From Nitrosospira sp. Nsp14 (GTDB lineage Bacteria > Pseudomonadota > Gammaproteobacteria > Burkholderiales > Nitrosomonadaceae), in NCBI RefSeq assembly GCF_900113575.1, contig NZ_FOPV01000017.1:27158-91157 (forward strand): DNA of 64,000 nucleotides. The letters run 5' to 3'. Numbering within the stretch: the first letter of the stretch is position 1; every line of letters begins with the position of its first letter. Positions 1 through 8,991 of the stretch are shown in pieces. The notes under the pieces were generated by a model that worked only from the letters and a program-made list of their open reading frames with translations, searched no databases and was not told where the DNA came from. Made by a program: the position numbers and the translations under genes.

Positions 1-662
1 ATCAGGTGGCCGTATCGCAGGCGCGAATCGGTCAGGAAAAACGCCACGCCGCCGGTGTATGCCAGACCTCCCGCAAACAGCCACAGCAGGCCAGGCGCCG
101 GAATCTTTTCAAACAGGGGGTCGATTGCGATCACGGCCAGCCACCCCATCAGCAGATAAAGGCCGGTGGAGAGCAGCGGATGCGTCCTCTTTCCGAAAAC
201 CTCCATTGCAACCCCAGCCAAGGCAAGGCACCACACCATCCCCAACAGCATCCAGCCCCACGCGCCTCGAAGTACGCCCAGCGCGAATGGCGCGTATGAC
301 CCGGCGATGAGAAGAAAAATGGCGCAATGCTCGATCACGCGAAAGAGACGCTTGGCGGTGCCCGTGGGCAGCGCGTGATAGAGCGTGGAGGAGAGGTAGA
401 GGATGATTATCGTTGCGGAGAAAAGATACACACCGACCATGAATCCGGTGTCGCCGTGCGTTGCCGCATGAACGATGAGAAAAGGGATCCCCGCGAGCGC
501 GGCAATCAGCGCGACGCCATGGCTGATGCTGTTCGCAATTTCTTCCCCTCGCGACTGTTCGCGCTCGGGAATGCTGAACCATCCCCGAATGCCGGCGGGA
601 GCGGGAACCGGACCGCTATTGCCGGATCGCTGCGCCCGATCAGTTTTAGGAAGGTTGATCAT
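1..662 (-). CDS. Hemolysin III family membrane protein (partial, cut by window start)
   Basis: The minus-strand frame opens at an ATG at 660-662 and stays open to base 1, so the C-terminus lies outside the window. The visible 220 residues carry the family pattern: an N-terminal EEIANSISHGVALIAALAG segment, then a chain of hydrophobic helices with YHALPTGTAKRLFRVIEHCA and LLIAGSYAPFALG between them. These histidine and serine motifs are typical of the hemolysin III / YqfA / PAQR-like seven-helix proteins of the inner membrane. The molecular function in bacteria is not settled, and haemolysis is not implied. The family is usually about 210-230 residues, so only the last few residues should be missing. 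Confidence 0.85.
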   Translation of the reverse strand, partial: MINLPKTDRAQRSGNSGPVPAPAGIRGWFSIPEREQSRGEEIANSISHGVALIAALAGIPFLIVHAATHGDTGFMVGVYLFSATIIILYLSSTLYHALPTGTAKRLFRVIEHCAIFLLIAGSYAPFALGVLRGAWGWMLLGMVWCLALAGVAMEVFGKRTHPLLSTGLYLLMGWLAVIAIDPLFEKIPAPGLLWLFAGGLAYTGGVAFFLTDSRLRYGHL

Positions 663-887
663 GAGACCGAGTCATAGTTGTGAGATATTTGCCCGACGGC
701 CACGGCACTTAGCCGAGGAGGCGGCCCGGCCGAGCATTAAGCCGCGGCAGGTCCACCTGCCCACCAGGTGCTAAAGTGAGGTTGCCCTATACCATTCCTC
801 CCCCTAATTTGGGTTTAAGGCATGAGACGCCGATTTTCAAGCTGGCTTGGCCGCCGCGGGACGGTAGGGACTGTTCAAGGAGAGCCC

Positions 888-1898
888 ATGAAAGTAGCTG
901 TATGCAGCGCACAAGCGTATGACCGTGAATTCTTGTTGTCCGCCAACCGTGACTTTGCTCATGAGCTGGTATTCTTCGATTCCCGCCTGAACAGGGAAAC
1001 GCGGCAGATCGTTGCCGGCTTTCCCGCTGTTTGCGTGTTCGTGAACGACACGCTCGATGCCGCCGTGCTCGAAACGCTGGCGGGGCAGGGCACCCGGCTG
1101 ATCGCGTTGCGCTGTGCGGGCTTCAATAACGTGGACATCCAGGTCGCCGCCAACCTGGGGCTGCACGTGGTGCGGGTGCCCGCCTACTCGCCGCACTCCG
1201 TAGCCGAGCATAGCGTGGGGTTGATACTGGCGCTCAACCGGCATCTTCCCCAGGCATACAACCGCGTGCGCAATGGAAATTTCGCGTTGCAGGGGTTGCT
1301 CGGCTTTGAACTACGGGGCAAGACCGTCGGCATCATCGGCACGGGCCGCATCGGGGCCGCGGTGGCGTGCATTTTGCACGGTTTCGGCTGCCGCCTCATC
1401 GCCTGCGACCCGTATCGAAACACCGAGTGCGTCCAACTTGGCGTGGAATACGTCCCGCTGGAAAAGCTCTACGCCGAGAGCGATATCGTTACTCTACATT
1501 GTCCGCTGACGCCCCAAACGCATCACCTGATCGGGGCAGAAGCGGTGGGACGCATGAAAGATGGAGTCATGCTGATCAATACAAGCCGTGGCGCGACGAT
1601 AGACACCTGGGCCGTCGTTGCAGGGTTGAAATCCGGAAAAATCGGCTCCCTCGGCCTGGATGTGTACGAACAGGAAGGTGACCTGTTCTTTCAGGATTTG
1701 TCCGATCAGGTCATACAGGATGATGTGTTCCAGCGCTTGCTGACTTTTCCCAACGTGCTGATTACCGGTCACCAGGGATTTTTTACTGCTGAAGCGCTCT
1801 CCAGCATCACGCATACCACCCTGCATAACATCAGCGCCTTCGAGCGCGACGGGGTATGCCAGAATGAAGTAACGCTTGAATTGCTGCAGACAGGTTAG
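888..1898 (+). CDS. ldhA: 2-hydroxyacid dehydrogenase, D-lactate dehydrogenase type
   Basis: 336 residues. The family reduces 2-keto acids such as pyruvate with NADH in the cytoplasm. The NAD-binding Rossmann motif is [16 protein letters not shown] near residue 150. The catalytic arginine lies in [12 protein letters not shown], and the C-terminal histidine in [34 protein letters not shown] is the typical substrate-side motif. A longer reading from 822 is possible, but the ATG at 888 follows an AAGGAG ribosome site and begins with the usual [12 protein letters not shown]. The length matches LdhA (about 330). A PEP-CTERM gene follows on the same strand after about 290 bases, so there is no tight operon. 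D-lactate specificity is inferred from overall resemblance. Confidence 0.88.
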   Translation: MKVAVCSAQAYDREFLLSANRDFAHELVFFDSRLNRETRQIVAGFPAVCVFVNDTLDAAVLETLAGQGTRLIALRCAGFNNVDIQVAANLGLHVVRVPAYSPHSVAEHSVGLILALNRHLPQAYNRVRNGNFALQGLLGFELRGKTVGIIGTGRIGAAVACILHGFGCRLIACDPYRNTECVQLGVEYVPLEKLYAESDIVTLHCPLTPQTHHLIGAEAVGRMKDGVMLINTSRGATIDTWAVVAGLKSGKIGSLGLDVYEQEGDLFFQDLSDQVIQDDVFQRLLTFPNVLITGHQGFFTAEALSSITHTTLHNISAFERDGVCQNEVTLELLQTG

Positions 1899-1952
1899 CC
1901 AGCAGCCAGCCTGGTTCATTATCTCCGCATCACAGCAGTCCACCTCAAGCCC

Positions 1953-2150
1953 ATGCATCAGTGCCGAACGCTCGTGAAAAACGCACTCGCCACCCCTTCG
2001 ATCAACGGCCTGACCGATCAGGAGGCTGTCCGCCGTCTGGCCGCGGAGGGATATATCCGGGAGAGGCAGCGCAAGCGCATTGCGGACCTGTATGCAACAA
2101 ATCCCCGTTATGTGGCTCATCGAACAGACCAGCTTGAGTGCCGGGGCTAA
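1953..2150 (+). pseudogene. Possible remnant of a cation-transporting P-type ATPase N-terminus
   Basis: A short reading of 65 residues contains INGLTDQEAVRRLAAEGY, which resembles the start of the cation ATPase N-terminal domain (usually ...GLTDQEAxRRLAxEGYNELP). After EGY the expected NELP does not follow in frame. Fragments such as PGEA and SALRT appear in the other two frames. This suggests a decayed fragment that has lost frame. No transmembrane or P-loop part is left, because the next gene starts at 2185. The match is short and could be chance. Confidence 0.25.
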
Positions 2151-2184
2151 GCTTGCTGAGCTGCAATCAATCCGCAAACGGGAA

Positions 2185-3150
2185 ATGAAACGACAACATG
2201 AACTCCTGTCCGCAACGCTGCTGCTGATGCTGGCTGGCGCAGCGCATGCAATCGCCGTTGACCCGGATGGTGCCGGGCTTGGTCCTGCCGTGGATGTAAG
2301 ACGCTTGGGTTGGGCGCCCGGCAACTCCCTGATAACACCGGTCGGTAGCGCGTCTATATTTACCCACCCTCTCGGCGACGTGTTCCAGCGCTACACCCAT
2401 GCGTCGCTAGCCCGGTTTGAGGATAGCAAGGGAGTCAGCATTGGTATTTCTTCTCCCAGCCCATGGACATTTATCGCAGGCTATCGGGAGCAGGTGGTCT
2501 CAACCGTTGGGAACAGTGTGGTACTGGATACGATTGGCGGCGGCGAGAATTTCTTCAGGCTATATTTCGATCCAACACCCAACGCCAACTCTGGCAACGG
2601 GACCGGCTATGGACCGGACGCCACCAATCCCGATGCGGGGCTCGCACTGTCGGGCACGATTGACGCTTCGATCGGGCAAACAGCAATCTCAGCGCTTAGG
2701 GTTCAGCCCGGGAATCTTGACACATCCGGTAGTGATAACTATCCTGAGGTGGACAGCATCGCTGCGAGAGGGAATGGCACGCTCGCAGTCATTATAAATC
2801 ACGTCGATATGGCGTATTTTCCGGAGGGATTCAACCCAGGACTGGGCTTGCATTTCCAGACCGTGCTTGACTTGCCATTTTCCCGAACTGATCCATCTTC
2901 CTGCTTCAAAAATGGGGCAAACATGCTGATCGATGGAGTCGGTCCCAATACCCTTGGCGGAAGGGAATGTGATGCCAACACGGTGGGAAACATCAATGGT
3001 ATTGATGGAACCAACCTGATGCTCATGACCGACTCATCCTCCTCTTTCACCCAGGCTGCCTCTGTGCCGGAGCCCGCGTCCCTGGCATTATTGGGTGTTG
3101 GGCTGGCTGCGATGGTGCGGCCAAGACGGTCGCGTAAAGCCGGGCACTAG
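2185..3150 (+). CDS. PEP-CTERM sorting domain protein, exported
   Basis: 321 residues. An N-terminal signal peptide (MKRQHELLSATLLLMLAGAAHA) leads to a secreted body with no family I can name. The body is rich in Gly, Asn, Asp and Ser and includes PTPNANSGNGTGYGPDATNP. The C-terminus VPEPASLALLGVGLAAM followed by RPRRSRK is a standard PEP-CTERM tail: the PEP motif, one hydrophobic helix, then arginines. It is recognised by the exosortase/archaeosortase system and often goes with extracellular polysaccharide. The frame is open further upstream, but the ATG at 2185 starts the signal peptide and follows GGGAA. No exosortase gene is seen in the window. Confidence 0.85.
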   Translation: MKRQHELLSATLLLMLAGAAHAIAVDPDGAGLGPAVDVRRLGWAPGNSLITPVGSASIFTHPLGDVFQRYTHASLARFEDSKGVSIGISSPSPWTFIAGYREQVVSTVGNSVVLDTIGGGENFFRLYFDPTPNANSGNGTGYGPDATNPDAGLALSGTIDASIGQTAISALRVQPGNLDTSGSDNYPEVDSIAARGNGTLAVIINHVDMAYFPEGFNPGLGLHFQTVLDLPFSRTDPSSCFKNGANMLIDGVGPNTLGGRECDANTVGNINGIDGTNLMLMTDSSSSFTQAASVPEPASLALLGVGLAAMVRPRRSRKAGH

Positions 3151-3249
3151 TACCGCTCCCATATGCGACTCTGGCTGGCCCTAGCCATCAGCAGGCTATC
3201 CGCATATGATGCCTGCGCGCCCCTGTCCTGTTCCCTGTCCTGTTACGAG

Positions 3250-4344
3250 CTACCGGTAAAGATGGAGACGGGCTTCCCGCCAGAGCATGTCGTCCATCAT
3301 GAAGCCCATGTCATCATCGAGCATCCCTTTCAAGCGTTCTCGCCGCAGCAGATCGTCGATGGTAAGCCCCACTGGCAGAAAGCCATCGAATACCGTACCC
3401 ACCCGCTTGGTCTTGAAGAACTCTAGATTCTTGCTATAGGCCCGGGGCGGCAAGGGGATATATTTCACTTCCCTCACCGCCGCAGAGGCATTCTTCATAT
3501 AGAACTCGACAAACTCTTTGATCTCCGGTTTCTCTGCCGCCTTGATATTCACGTAAATGAAGATGGGGCGGGATAGCGGCTGATACGTTCCATCCTCCAC
3601 CGTCTCGGCGGATGGGAGCACCCCTTCGCCCCTTCCATTATCGATCGCAACCGCTCTGAGCTTATCCTCATTCTGTTTGTAATATCCGTAACCAAAGAAG
3701 CCCAGAGCATTCTTGTCGCCAGCCACGCCCTGCACCAACACGTTGTCATCCTCTGAAGGGGTAAAGTCGCGCCGGCTGGCCTGGGCCTTACCGACAATGG
3801 CCCGGGTAAAGTAATCAAAGGTGCCCGAATCTGTGCCAGCCCCGTAGAGCCGGAAGGTTTCATCAGGCCATGCCGGATTTACCTGGCTCCACCGGGTTAT
3901 CTTGCCCTCAGCAGCTGGCGCCCACATCTTCTTCAGTTCGGCCACAGTCGTGGTTTTGATCCAGTTATTCGCGGGATTCACCACGACCGTTATCGGATCG
4001 AATGCCACCGGCAGCTCGACGTACTGTATCCCGGCGTTATTGCAGGCCTTGATTTCATTTCGCTGGATAGGGCGCGACGCATTGGCGATATCGATTTTAC
4101 CTTGACAGAATTTCGAGAAGCCGCCGCCAGTGCCGGAGATACCAACCGTAACGTTGACGGCGCCTTTCTTCTCTTTCTGGAAATTTTCCGCTACCGCCTC
4201 CGTGATGGGGTGCATGGTACTGGAACCATCAATCGCGATAATCGTTTCCGCGCGTGCAATGCTGGCCGCGCCGCCGCCGGTGATGATGAGGCCGGTAAGC
4301 GCGGCTGCGACGCTGAGTAGCCGAAGGTTTGGTGTTGTTAACAT
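3250..4344 (-). CDS. pstS: Phosphate ABC transporter, periplasmic substrate-binding protein
   Basis: 364 residues with a signal peptide ([19 protein letters not shown]). The mature part carries the phosphate-binding loops [31 protein letters not shown] and [12 protein letters not shown], which are characteristic of PstS. It would capture phosphate in the periplasm for a PstCAB transporter, but no pstC, pstA or pstB is adjacent. A longer reading to 4419 exists; the ATG at 4342-4344 follows GAGGG and begins the signal peptide. The C-terminus has an extra methionine- and acid-rich tail ([15 protein letters not shown]). The PstS assignment is firm; whether it serves the high-affinity system or works alone is open. 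Confidence 0.92.
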   Translation of the reverse strand: MLTTPNLRLLSVAAALTGLIITGGGAASIARAETIIAIDGSSTMHPITEAVAENFQKEKKGAVNVTVGISGTGGGFSKFCQGKIDIANASRPIQRNEIKACNNAGIQYVELPVAFDPITVVVNPANNWIKTTTVAELKKMWAPAAEGKITRWSQVNPAWPDETFRLYGAGTDSGTFDYFTRAIVGKAQASRRDFTPSEDDNVLVQGVAGDKNALGFFGYGYYKQNEDKLRAVAIDNGRGEGVLPSAETVEDGTYQPLSRPIFIYVNIKAAEKPEIKEFVEFYMKNASAAVREVKYIPLPPRAYSKNLEFFKTKRVGTVFDGFLPVGLTIDDLLRRERLKGMLDDDMGFMMDDMLWREARLHLYR

Positions 4345-4822
4345 TTTTTCCCTCAAGTCATGATTGAATAGCTGTCCGAAACCCGGGGCGGAGCGGGACG
4401 CGCAAGCGCCATAGCTCATTATGCTCTTTTCCTGTTACAGTTTCATGTAAGGAAGAAATTTGTGCTCTCCGCTTCGCACGTCGCGTTCATATCCCGTCCT
4501 CGCCCAATCGACGGCAAACCAGTACGGCTTCAGCGGCCGGAGAAGTTTTTGCTGCTTGGAACAATGGAACTGTTGTACGCCATGCACCGTTGCGGGGAAG
4601 GTGACGAGCGGAAGCGGGATGAAGACGGGGAAGGGGGAGGGAGGGGCGCCGCAACGGCCGCGCTAGCCCGATGCTTTAGCGGTATTGCAGCCCGGCGGGG
4701 CTGCCCCTTCCGAAAAATGAGCCCATGCATGAGTCAGCGGACCCCGCAGAGCCAGGAGCCCGTGAGATCAGGACATCACGGACAGGTAACCTGGCTTTGC
4801 GAATAAGGAAATAATAGCCCAA
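4345..4822. other. Intergenic stretch upstream of pstS
   Basis: No convincing gene is seen. The part next to pstS should hold its promoter. The rest contains short open frames without ribosome sites or recognisable products. Confidence 0.5.
4430..4451 (-). promoter_or_regulatory. Possible Pho box upstream of pstS
   Basis: Read on the minus strand, two adjacent 11-base units, CTTACATGAAA and CTGTAACAGGA, loosely match the tandem PhoB half-site CTGTCATAAAT (about 7 and 6 matches out of 11). They lie about 90 bases before the pstS start, a suitable distance. The match is weak, and the site rests mainly on position and on the known PhoB control of pstS. Confidence 0.3.
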
Positions 4823-5404
4823 CTACGAGTGCCGCGACGACCGCCACTGCTGTATGCGTTTCGACTGCATGATCTTGTACGCGAGCAAGCTCAACAACAA
4901 TAGGGCGATCAGTGGCCCGACCGCGGAACGGAACGTTTTTGCGTAATTGATCATTTCTACGCGCAACGAGTACTCATAACGCACCGGCGGCACGGAATCG
5001 CCGGTGATAAAAACCGTGTACAGTCCCTTGTCCAGGCTGGTCTCCCCCTTGATCACGCCATCGGGATGATAGCTCGGGCGCAAGTATGTCACCGTCTCGT
5101 CTTCGGTTTCGTTAGTCCCTCTGACGACCCTGACGCCAATAGGTATGTCGCGCAGCGCCGGGTCTACGAGATCGACCACCAGATAGGTATTGCCCTGCTT
5201 GGGTATCTCCGTGCAATACTGATCGGCGGGCTCATATTGAGGCTGATAGGCGCTCAAATGCACCAGGCTGTTGTCCCCAAGGCGGCGCACGCATGTGTCC
5301 TCCTCCATGGCTACTTTGCCATGTGCCGCGACTCCACCGCTGTAAAAAGCTGAGACAAGGACAAGAGCCAATACACCGGCCTGTATCGCTTGTTTGATCA
5401 TCAT
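4823..5404 (-). CDS. Exported protein with C-terminal membrane anchor, function unknown
   Basis: 193 residues. It has a signal peptide (ALVLVSAFYSGGVAAHG), a periplasmic domain with two cysteines (EEDTCVRRLGD and ADQYCTEIPKQG) that could form a disulfide, and a C-terminal helix (SAVGPLIALLLLSLLAYKIM) followed by a basic tail. The domain begins with a copper-site-like AHG, but this alone does not prove metal binding. The start ATG at 5402-5404 follows AGAGGAG. It stands alone on the minus strand, downstream of the HxlR intergenic region. I recognise the layout as one seen in ammonia and methane oxidisers but cannot assign a function. Confidence 0.75.
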   Translation of the reverse strand: MMIKQAIQAGVLALVLVSAFYSGGVAAHGKVAMEEDTCVRRLGDNSLVHLSAYQPQYEPADQYCTEIPKQGNTYLVVDLVDPALRDIPIGVRVVRGTNETEDETVTYLRPSYHPDGVIKGETSLDKGLYTVFITGDSVPPVRYEYSLRVEMINYAKTFRSAVGPLIALLLLSLLAYKIMQSKRIQQWRSSRHS

Positions 5405-5450
5405 TCGATTACTCCTCTTGATTTATATTCCGTACCGTCGCGCCTGATAC

Positions 5451-5651
5451 TCATGTCTGTACATGCTCCACGAGGGGGTCCGCGGGTCGCTGATAGTGGA
5501 AGGGAATTTCGGACTTTAACATCAGCAGCGCCATAACGTCTTCCCAATATAAGTCACGGGTAAAGCGAAATGTGGGATGAATTTTTTCTATAGCATGGGC
5601 CGCTCGTTTCATTTCTAATGCCGCGGCCAAAAATACTTTGCGTGAAACCAA
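5451..5651 (-). CDS. Possible small protein of unknown function
   Basis: An open frame of 66 codons with a TTG start and no good ribosome site. Its composition (KIHPTFRFTRDLYWEDVMAL) is protein-like but matches no family I know. It lies between the exported protein gene and the HxlR regulator, on the strand opposite to the regulator, where a regulated partner gene might be expected. A hairpin GAGGAG-tttact-CTCCTC at 5671-5688 lies just upstream. Real coding is doubtful. Confidence 0.2.
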   Translation of the reverse strand: MVSRKVFLAAALEMKRAAHAIEKIHPTFRFTRDLYWEDVMALLMLKSEIPFHYQRPADPLVEHVQT

Positions 5652-5696
5652 CCTTAGGCAACAGGTGAAAGAGGAGTTTACTCTCCTCGTTTATCG

Positions 5697-5737
5697 TTGC
5701 ATAATGCAAGTATAATCGATTAATTGCACGTTGCAAC
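5697..5737. promoter_or_regulatory. Palindromic operator candidate upstream of the HxlR regulator
   Basis: The sequence TTGCATAATGCAA (5697-5709) is a 13-base palindrome. TTGCACGTTGCAAC (5724-5737) repeats the half-site, so GTTGCA and TGCAAC also frame the whole region as an outer inverted repeat. This arrangement just upstream of the regulator start fits an autoregulatory site for a dimeric winged-helix protein. Confidence 0.45.
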
Positions 5738-5759
5738 CAAAATAATCAGCCGAGGTAAA

Positions 5760-6134
5760 GTGGGTAAACCAGATCAGACCAAGCGTTCCTCCTGCCCGGT
5801 CAGTTGCGCGCTCGATATACTGGGCGACAAGTGGACCTTGCTGGTTATTCGCGATATTCTGTTTATGCAAAAGCGATACTTTCAGGATTTCCTGGAGTCG
5901 CCGGAGAAAATCGCCTCCAATATACTTTCTGACCGGTTGAAGAAACTGGAAGAGTGCAATATCGTTTCGCGGCAGCGCGATCCGGGCAATGCGCGCAGGA
6001 TCATTTATACCCTCACCGATAAAGGGCTGGACCTGTCGCCGGCCATTCTGGAGTTATTACGCTGGGGCGCGAAGTATGATCCGGAAAGCAACGTGAGTGA
6101 TTGCTTGATACAGAGCTCGAACAATCCTATTTAA
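5760..6134 (+). CDS. HxlR-family transcriptional regulator
   Basis: About 124 residues from a GTG at 5760 that follows GAGGT (a TTG at 5724 would give 136). The HxlR signature is clear: CPVSCALDILGDKWTLLVIRD near residue 12, then RYFQDFLESPEKIASNILSDRL (recognition helix region), and RRIIYTLTDKGLDLSPAILELLRWG at the end. The family are small winged-helix DNA-binding proteins, often with a sensing cysteine; Cys in SSCPVSC is present twice. Its 3' end faces the small CRISPR array. The target is unknown; the palindromes just upstream suggest self-control. Confidence 0.88.
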   Translation: MGKPDQTKRSSCPVSCALDILGDKWTLLVIRDILFMQKRYFQDFLESPEKIASNILSDRLKKLEECNIVSRQRDPGNARRIIYTLTDKGLDLSPAILELLRWGAKYDPESNVSDCLIQSSNNPI

Positions 6135-6182
6135 TGGATTGATTTTTCATATTAAATCCGGTATTTTTTCTGTATGAGTTGT

Positions 6183-6268
6183 GGGCTTGGCTGCCTTTCC
6201 GGCAGTGACTTGCTATCCAGCTTATCATCAATTTCCTTAATTTCTGAACTGCCTTTCCGGCAGTGATT
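6183..6268 (-). CRISPR. Minimal degenerate type I-F CRISPR array: two 28-base repeats, one 30-base spacer
   Basis: Read on the minus strand, one repeat occupies 6268-6241 and the second 6210-6183. Both contain the hairpin CTGCCGGAAAGGCAG preceded by TCA, which matches the I-F repeat core (CACTGCCGnnnAGGCAG) and its Csy4 stem-loop. The first repeat ends TTCAGAAA, close to the canonical CTAAGAAA handle; the second ends CCAAGCCC and looks like a decayed terminal repeat. The spacer (6240-6211) is 30 bases, slightly shorter than the usual 32. The array begins 100 bases after the csy4 stop, where I-F arrays normally sit. No further repeat is visible on either side. Confidence 0.75.
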
Positions 6269-6368
6269 TTCACCTGAACTGCAGCAACTCTCCAACGTTT
6301 CCCGGTTTGCCTCGGCGGGCACTGTGGCGTACGCCGCAATCCCGCATTACGCCACTCCTCCCGCCATG

Positions 6369-6932
6369 CTAAAACCAGGGCACAGTCGCGGTCGGGCTGA
6401 ATCCGTAGGCACCAAACGTCCCCTCGACGGCCTGTTCCTGGAGCGGCAGATGTTCGATGAAGAGGCGGAACTGTTGTCCCGTGCTTCGGCTGGTCAGGAT
6501 AAGACAGGGCAGTTTTAGCCGTTGCGCGGTGCTGTCGGGTATGATCTCGCGCGCGGCCTCGGCGCTGATGTTTTTCCGGCGCATCAGCCGTCGCCGCTCG
6601 CGTTCGGGATTGCTTTTTGCCTGGACCCGCCGCACCACCCGGTGACCGGCATGAGCGGGTACCTCCGTGATTGCCCCGATGGTAGCGTGGTCCTGCACCC
6701 CTCCGGTCCATTCTCGCTGCATTATTTTCTCCAGATCGCCACCCTTGCCGTGCAGGCGCAAGCGTGCCCCAAGCGTGAGGCCGTTCGGTTTCCAGTCGGG
6801 GAAACTGATCCCGATATTAACTTCGCGCTGTGCTGCCAGGGCCAGATGTAGACGACTGAAAAGCGCATTCATCAATATCCCGGACGAAAAATCGGGGTCG
6901 GGCAGCAGCTTGATTTCAAGATACCTGTTCAT
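6369..6932 (-). CDS. csy4: CRISPR type I-F endoribonuclease Cas6f/Csy4
   Basis: 187 residues, the normal length. Csy4 cuts the pre-crRNA 3' of the repeat hairpin and stays bound to the crRNA as part of the Csy complex. The start [15 protein letters not shown], the catalytic His29 (in FSRLHLAL), the arginine-rich helix ([19 protein letters not shown]), the [15 protein letters not shown] motif and the terminal ATVPWF are all typical. The hairpin it should recognise is present in the array 100 bases downstream. Its ATG overlaps the end of csy3 by four bases, so translation is coupled. It is last in the csy1-2-3-4 operon and appears intact. Confidence 0.95.
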   Translation of the reverse strand: MNRYLEIKLLPDPDFSSGILMNALFSRLHLALAAQREVNIGISFPDWKPNGLTLGARLRLHGKGGDLEKIMQREWTGGVQDHATIGAITEVPAHAGHRVVRRVQAKSNPERERRRLMRRKNISAEAAREIIPDSTAQRLKLPCLILTSRSTGQQFRLFIEHLPLQEQAVEGTFGAYGFSPTATVPWF

Positions 6933-7969
6933 GAATCCTTTTCGCCAAACACGCCGCCACGGATCAGCATCGCCATCACGAAATGCTGGTTGTCACGGGC
7001 TGGCGGATGCGCGTTAAGCACCCACTCGCTCAGCAGGGTATAGAAATCGGCTTTCATTTTCGGCTGTCGGTACGCCTTCCCCTGCGTGGTAACCGAGCCA
7101 TACGGCTCAATCGCGATCGGCCCCAGATCAGAGCCATCGCCATCGGGATACCAGGTATCAATGGTCCGCAGGGCGTTACCGATTTTTTGGCTATGGAGGG
7201 CCGCCACCGATGCAACGGAATAGAGCGTCTTGCTTTTCCGCCCTTTTTTATTCCCGCGATCGAGGATCAACTCCTGGGACGGGTACACTTCCTGGCCGTC
7301 CCCGACACGCGCATAGGCAGACACCTCCAGCAATACGGCTCTGCCCGAAAGCCCCTGCTCGATTACTTGCGCCAATCCTTGCAAGGCGGGCGCCATGTCT
7401 GCGGGCGCATCGAAATTCCTGAGGGAGAGATGACGGCCATTGAAGGTCCAGCGGCCGTTGGTTTCATGATTGGTTTCATCATGAACCAGATGCCGGACGT
7501 GCACCTCCACCTGTTCCGCGCCGATCCGGTTACGCCAGAGGAAACGACCGTTGGCGAGGTTATGCGCATAGCGGCGGGCGAGCTCGGCGAAGCCGATCTT
7601 GCTCGCATAGTGCGCCACGATAGCGTTCAATCTCCCCTGGTAATCAACGCTGTTGCATGCGGCGGGAACGCCTGCGCCGTCCAGAACGCGCAGCGTGAAG
7701 CGCACGCGCAACGTATCGTGGACATTGGGCAGGGTAGCGACATCCACTGCCTGCAAGTTTGGAGATTGAATCGAGGCATCGAGCTTCGACGGGTCCTGGT
7801 CCTTTATTGAAAGCCGATGCGAAATCGTACCACGAACGGATTTTTCCCTGACCATCACGGCGGGCCACGCGCTGCCGTTCTCCCGGTCGTCCCACCGTCC
7901 CGAGGAAAAAAGGGCGTCCGAGGGGTCCAGTTTGCGTTCAAAGGCAAGTACCGAGGCGGTTTTCAGCAC
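6929..7969 (-). CDS. csy3: CRISPR type I-F backbone protein Cas7f/Csy3
   Basis: 346 residues, the usual size. Csy3 polymerises as six copies along the crRNA and forms the backbone of the I-F surveillance complex. The N-terminus [20 protein letters not shown] and the internal [20 protein letters not shown] and [12 protein letters not shown] are characteristic of the family. Another family mark is the stretch near residue 260, [23 protein letters not shown]. It overlaps csy2 by seven bases upstream and csy4 by four downstream. No internal stop or missing segment is seen. Confidence 0.95.
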   Translation of the reverse strand: MLKTASVLAFERKLDPSDALFSSGRWDDRENGSAWPAVMVREKSVRGTISHRLSIKDQDPSKLDASIQSPNLQAVDVATLPNVHDTLRVRFTLRVLDGAGVPAACNSVDYQGRLNAIVAHYASKIGFAELARRYAHNLANGRFLWRNRIGAEQVEVHVRHLVHDETNHETNGRWTFNGRHLSLRNFDAPADMAPALQGLAQVIEQGLSGRAVLLEVSAYARVGDGQEVYPSQELILDRGNKKGRKSKTLYSVASVAALHSQKIGNALRTIDTWYPDGDGSDLGPIAIEPYGSVTTQGKAYRQPKMKADFYTLLSEWVLNAHPPARDNQHFVMAMLIRGGVFGEKDS

Positions 7970-8991
7970 AATTCATTTTCCCCTTTGCGATTCCTCGTAT
8001 CGAGATAGCTGGAATAACGGTTGACGCAGCAATAAATTCCGTTTTCTGGCTGGGATTCGGTATGCCAGAGCAGCTGATCCAGGTTTTCCACGCGATTTGG
8101 ACTGATCCATTCGCCAAGCGAATAAAGGCTCTCGGCGAAACCGAACGGTGTGATGCCGTCACGCGTGTTTTGAACTTCCGTGTTCGCATAAATAGGGGAC
8201 AGGACGCTGTAACCTATAGGCAGCGGCACCAACCATCCTGGTTTTCTGCGCACGTCCCACCGCACCTCATCGCCTGACCCGGCGCGAGGCAACCCGGGCT
8301 CGATATTCAAGCGCGAAAAATCCAGTAACGCATCCAGCATATTGGGCGTCGCTCCGCTGCCCGCCTGCCGGGCTCTCATCTCGGCGAGATGTTCGATCAG
8401 CAAGTCGTTGCGCTGCACCAGAGCGAAACCCGGCAACAGATGGCGGCGCAAGCCGCGTAATGGTTCAACCTGACCCTGCGGGCCGTCCCCCAGCGGCCAC
8501 CACCTCCGCATCGGCATCTTTTTGGGGGCCGGCGGCGGCAACAGACTGCCCCCGGCCAGGCGCATGCCCTGCGCGATATGGAAAAGCTCTTCGGCAAATC
8601 GCTCCCCCTCGCCAGCGGAGAGCCGATCCTTTACCGCGATGACCAGGCTGACCTCCATGTGTGCGCGGCCTTCCTCCACCATGGCGGGGGCGCGGCCGTC
8701 TTTTTCCCCCGGATTGCGCGTAAGGTGAAATACGTGCGCGCGATCCCCTGACGACCAGGAGACCTGCGGCTGAAAATCGTGGCAAATGATCCCGACGCCC
8801 CCGAACCCTTCCTGGAAGCAAGCGGATATTCCGCGTTCCATCGCTTTCCGCTGCAATGCATGAGCAAAGCCGGTAAAGGCGGTAGGGGAGGGAAAACCCC
8901 AGCTGAGCGGGCTGGAAATTGCGTTTGCGTTCTGCACGCACAGGTTTGGCAAAAGCACGAGGGCGGCGGCCTTCCTGACAAGGTCAGTCAT
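7963..8991 (-). CDS. csy2: CRISPR type I-F protein Cas5f/Csy2
   Basis: 342 residues. Csy2 pairs with Csy1 at the 5' handle of the crRNA and helps recognise the target motif. The family pattern is clear near the N-terminus: [38 protein letters not shown], then [12 protein letters not shown] and [16 protein letters not shown]. It is a separate gene, not fused to csy1 as in the transposon-associated I-F3 systems. It overlaps csy1 by eight bases and csy3 by seven. Confidence 0.93.
   Translation of the reverse strand: MTDLVRKAAALVLLPNLCVQNANAISSPLSWGFPSPTAFTGFAHALQRKAMERGISACFQEGFGGVGIICHDFQPQVSWSSGDRAHVFHLTRNPGEKDGRAPAMVEEGRAHMEVSLVIAVKDRLSAGEGERFAEELFHIAQGMRLAGGSLLPPPAPKKMPMRRWWPLGDGPQGQVEPLRGLRRHLLPGFALVQRNDLLIEHLAEMRARQAGSGATPNMLDALLDFSRLNIEPGLPRAGSGDEVRWDVRRKPGWLVPLPIGYSVLSPIYANTEVQNTRDGITPFGFAESLYSLGEWISPNRVENLDQLLWHTESQPENGIYCCVNRYSSYLDTRNRKGENELC

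Noticed and set aside
1494..2324. Long minus-strand open frame opposite ldhA and the PEP-CTERM gene
   Set aside because: It runs across two well-supported plus-strand genes, has no known motifs and shows the biased composition of an antisense reading.
6127..6711. Minus-strand open frame of 194 codons overlapping csy4 and the array
   Set aside because: Out-of-frame reading of csy4; arginine-rich composition and no family resemblance.
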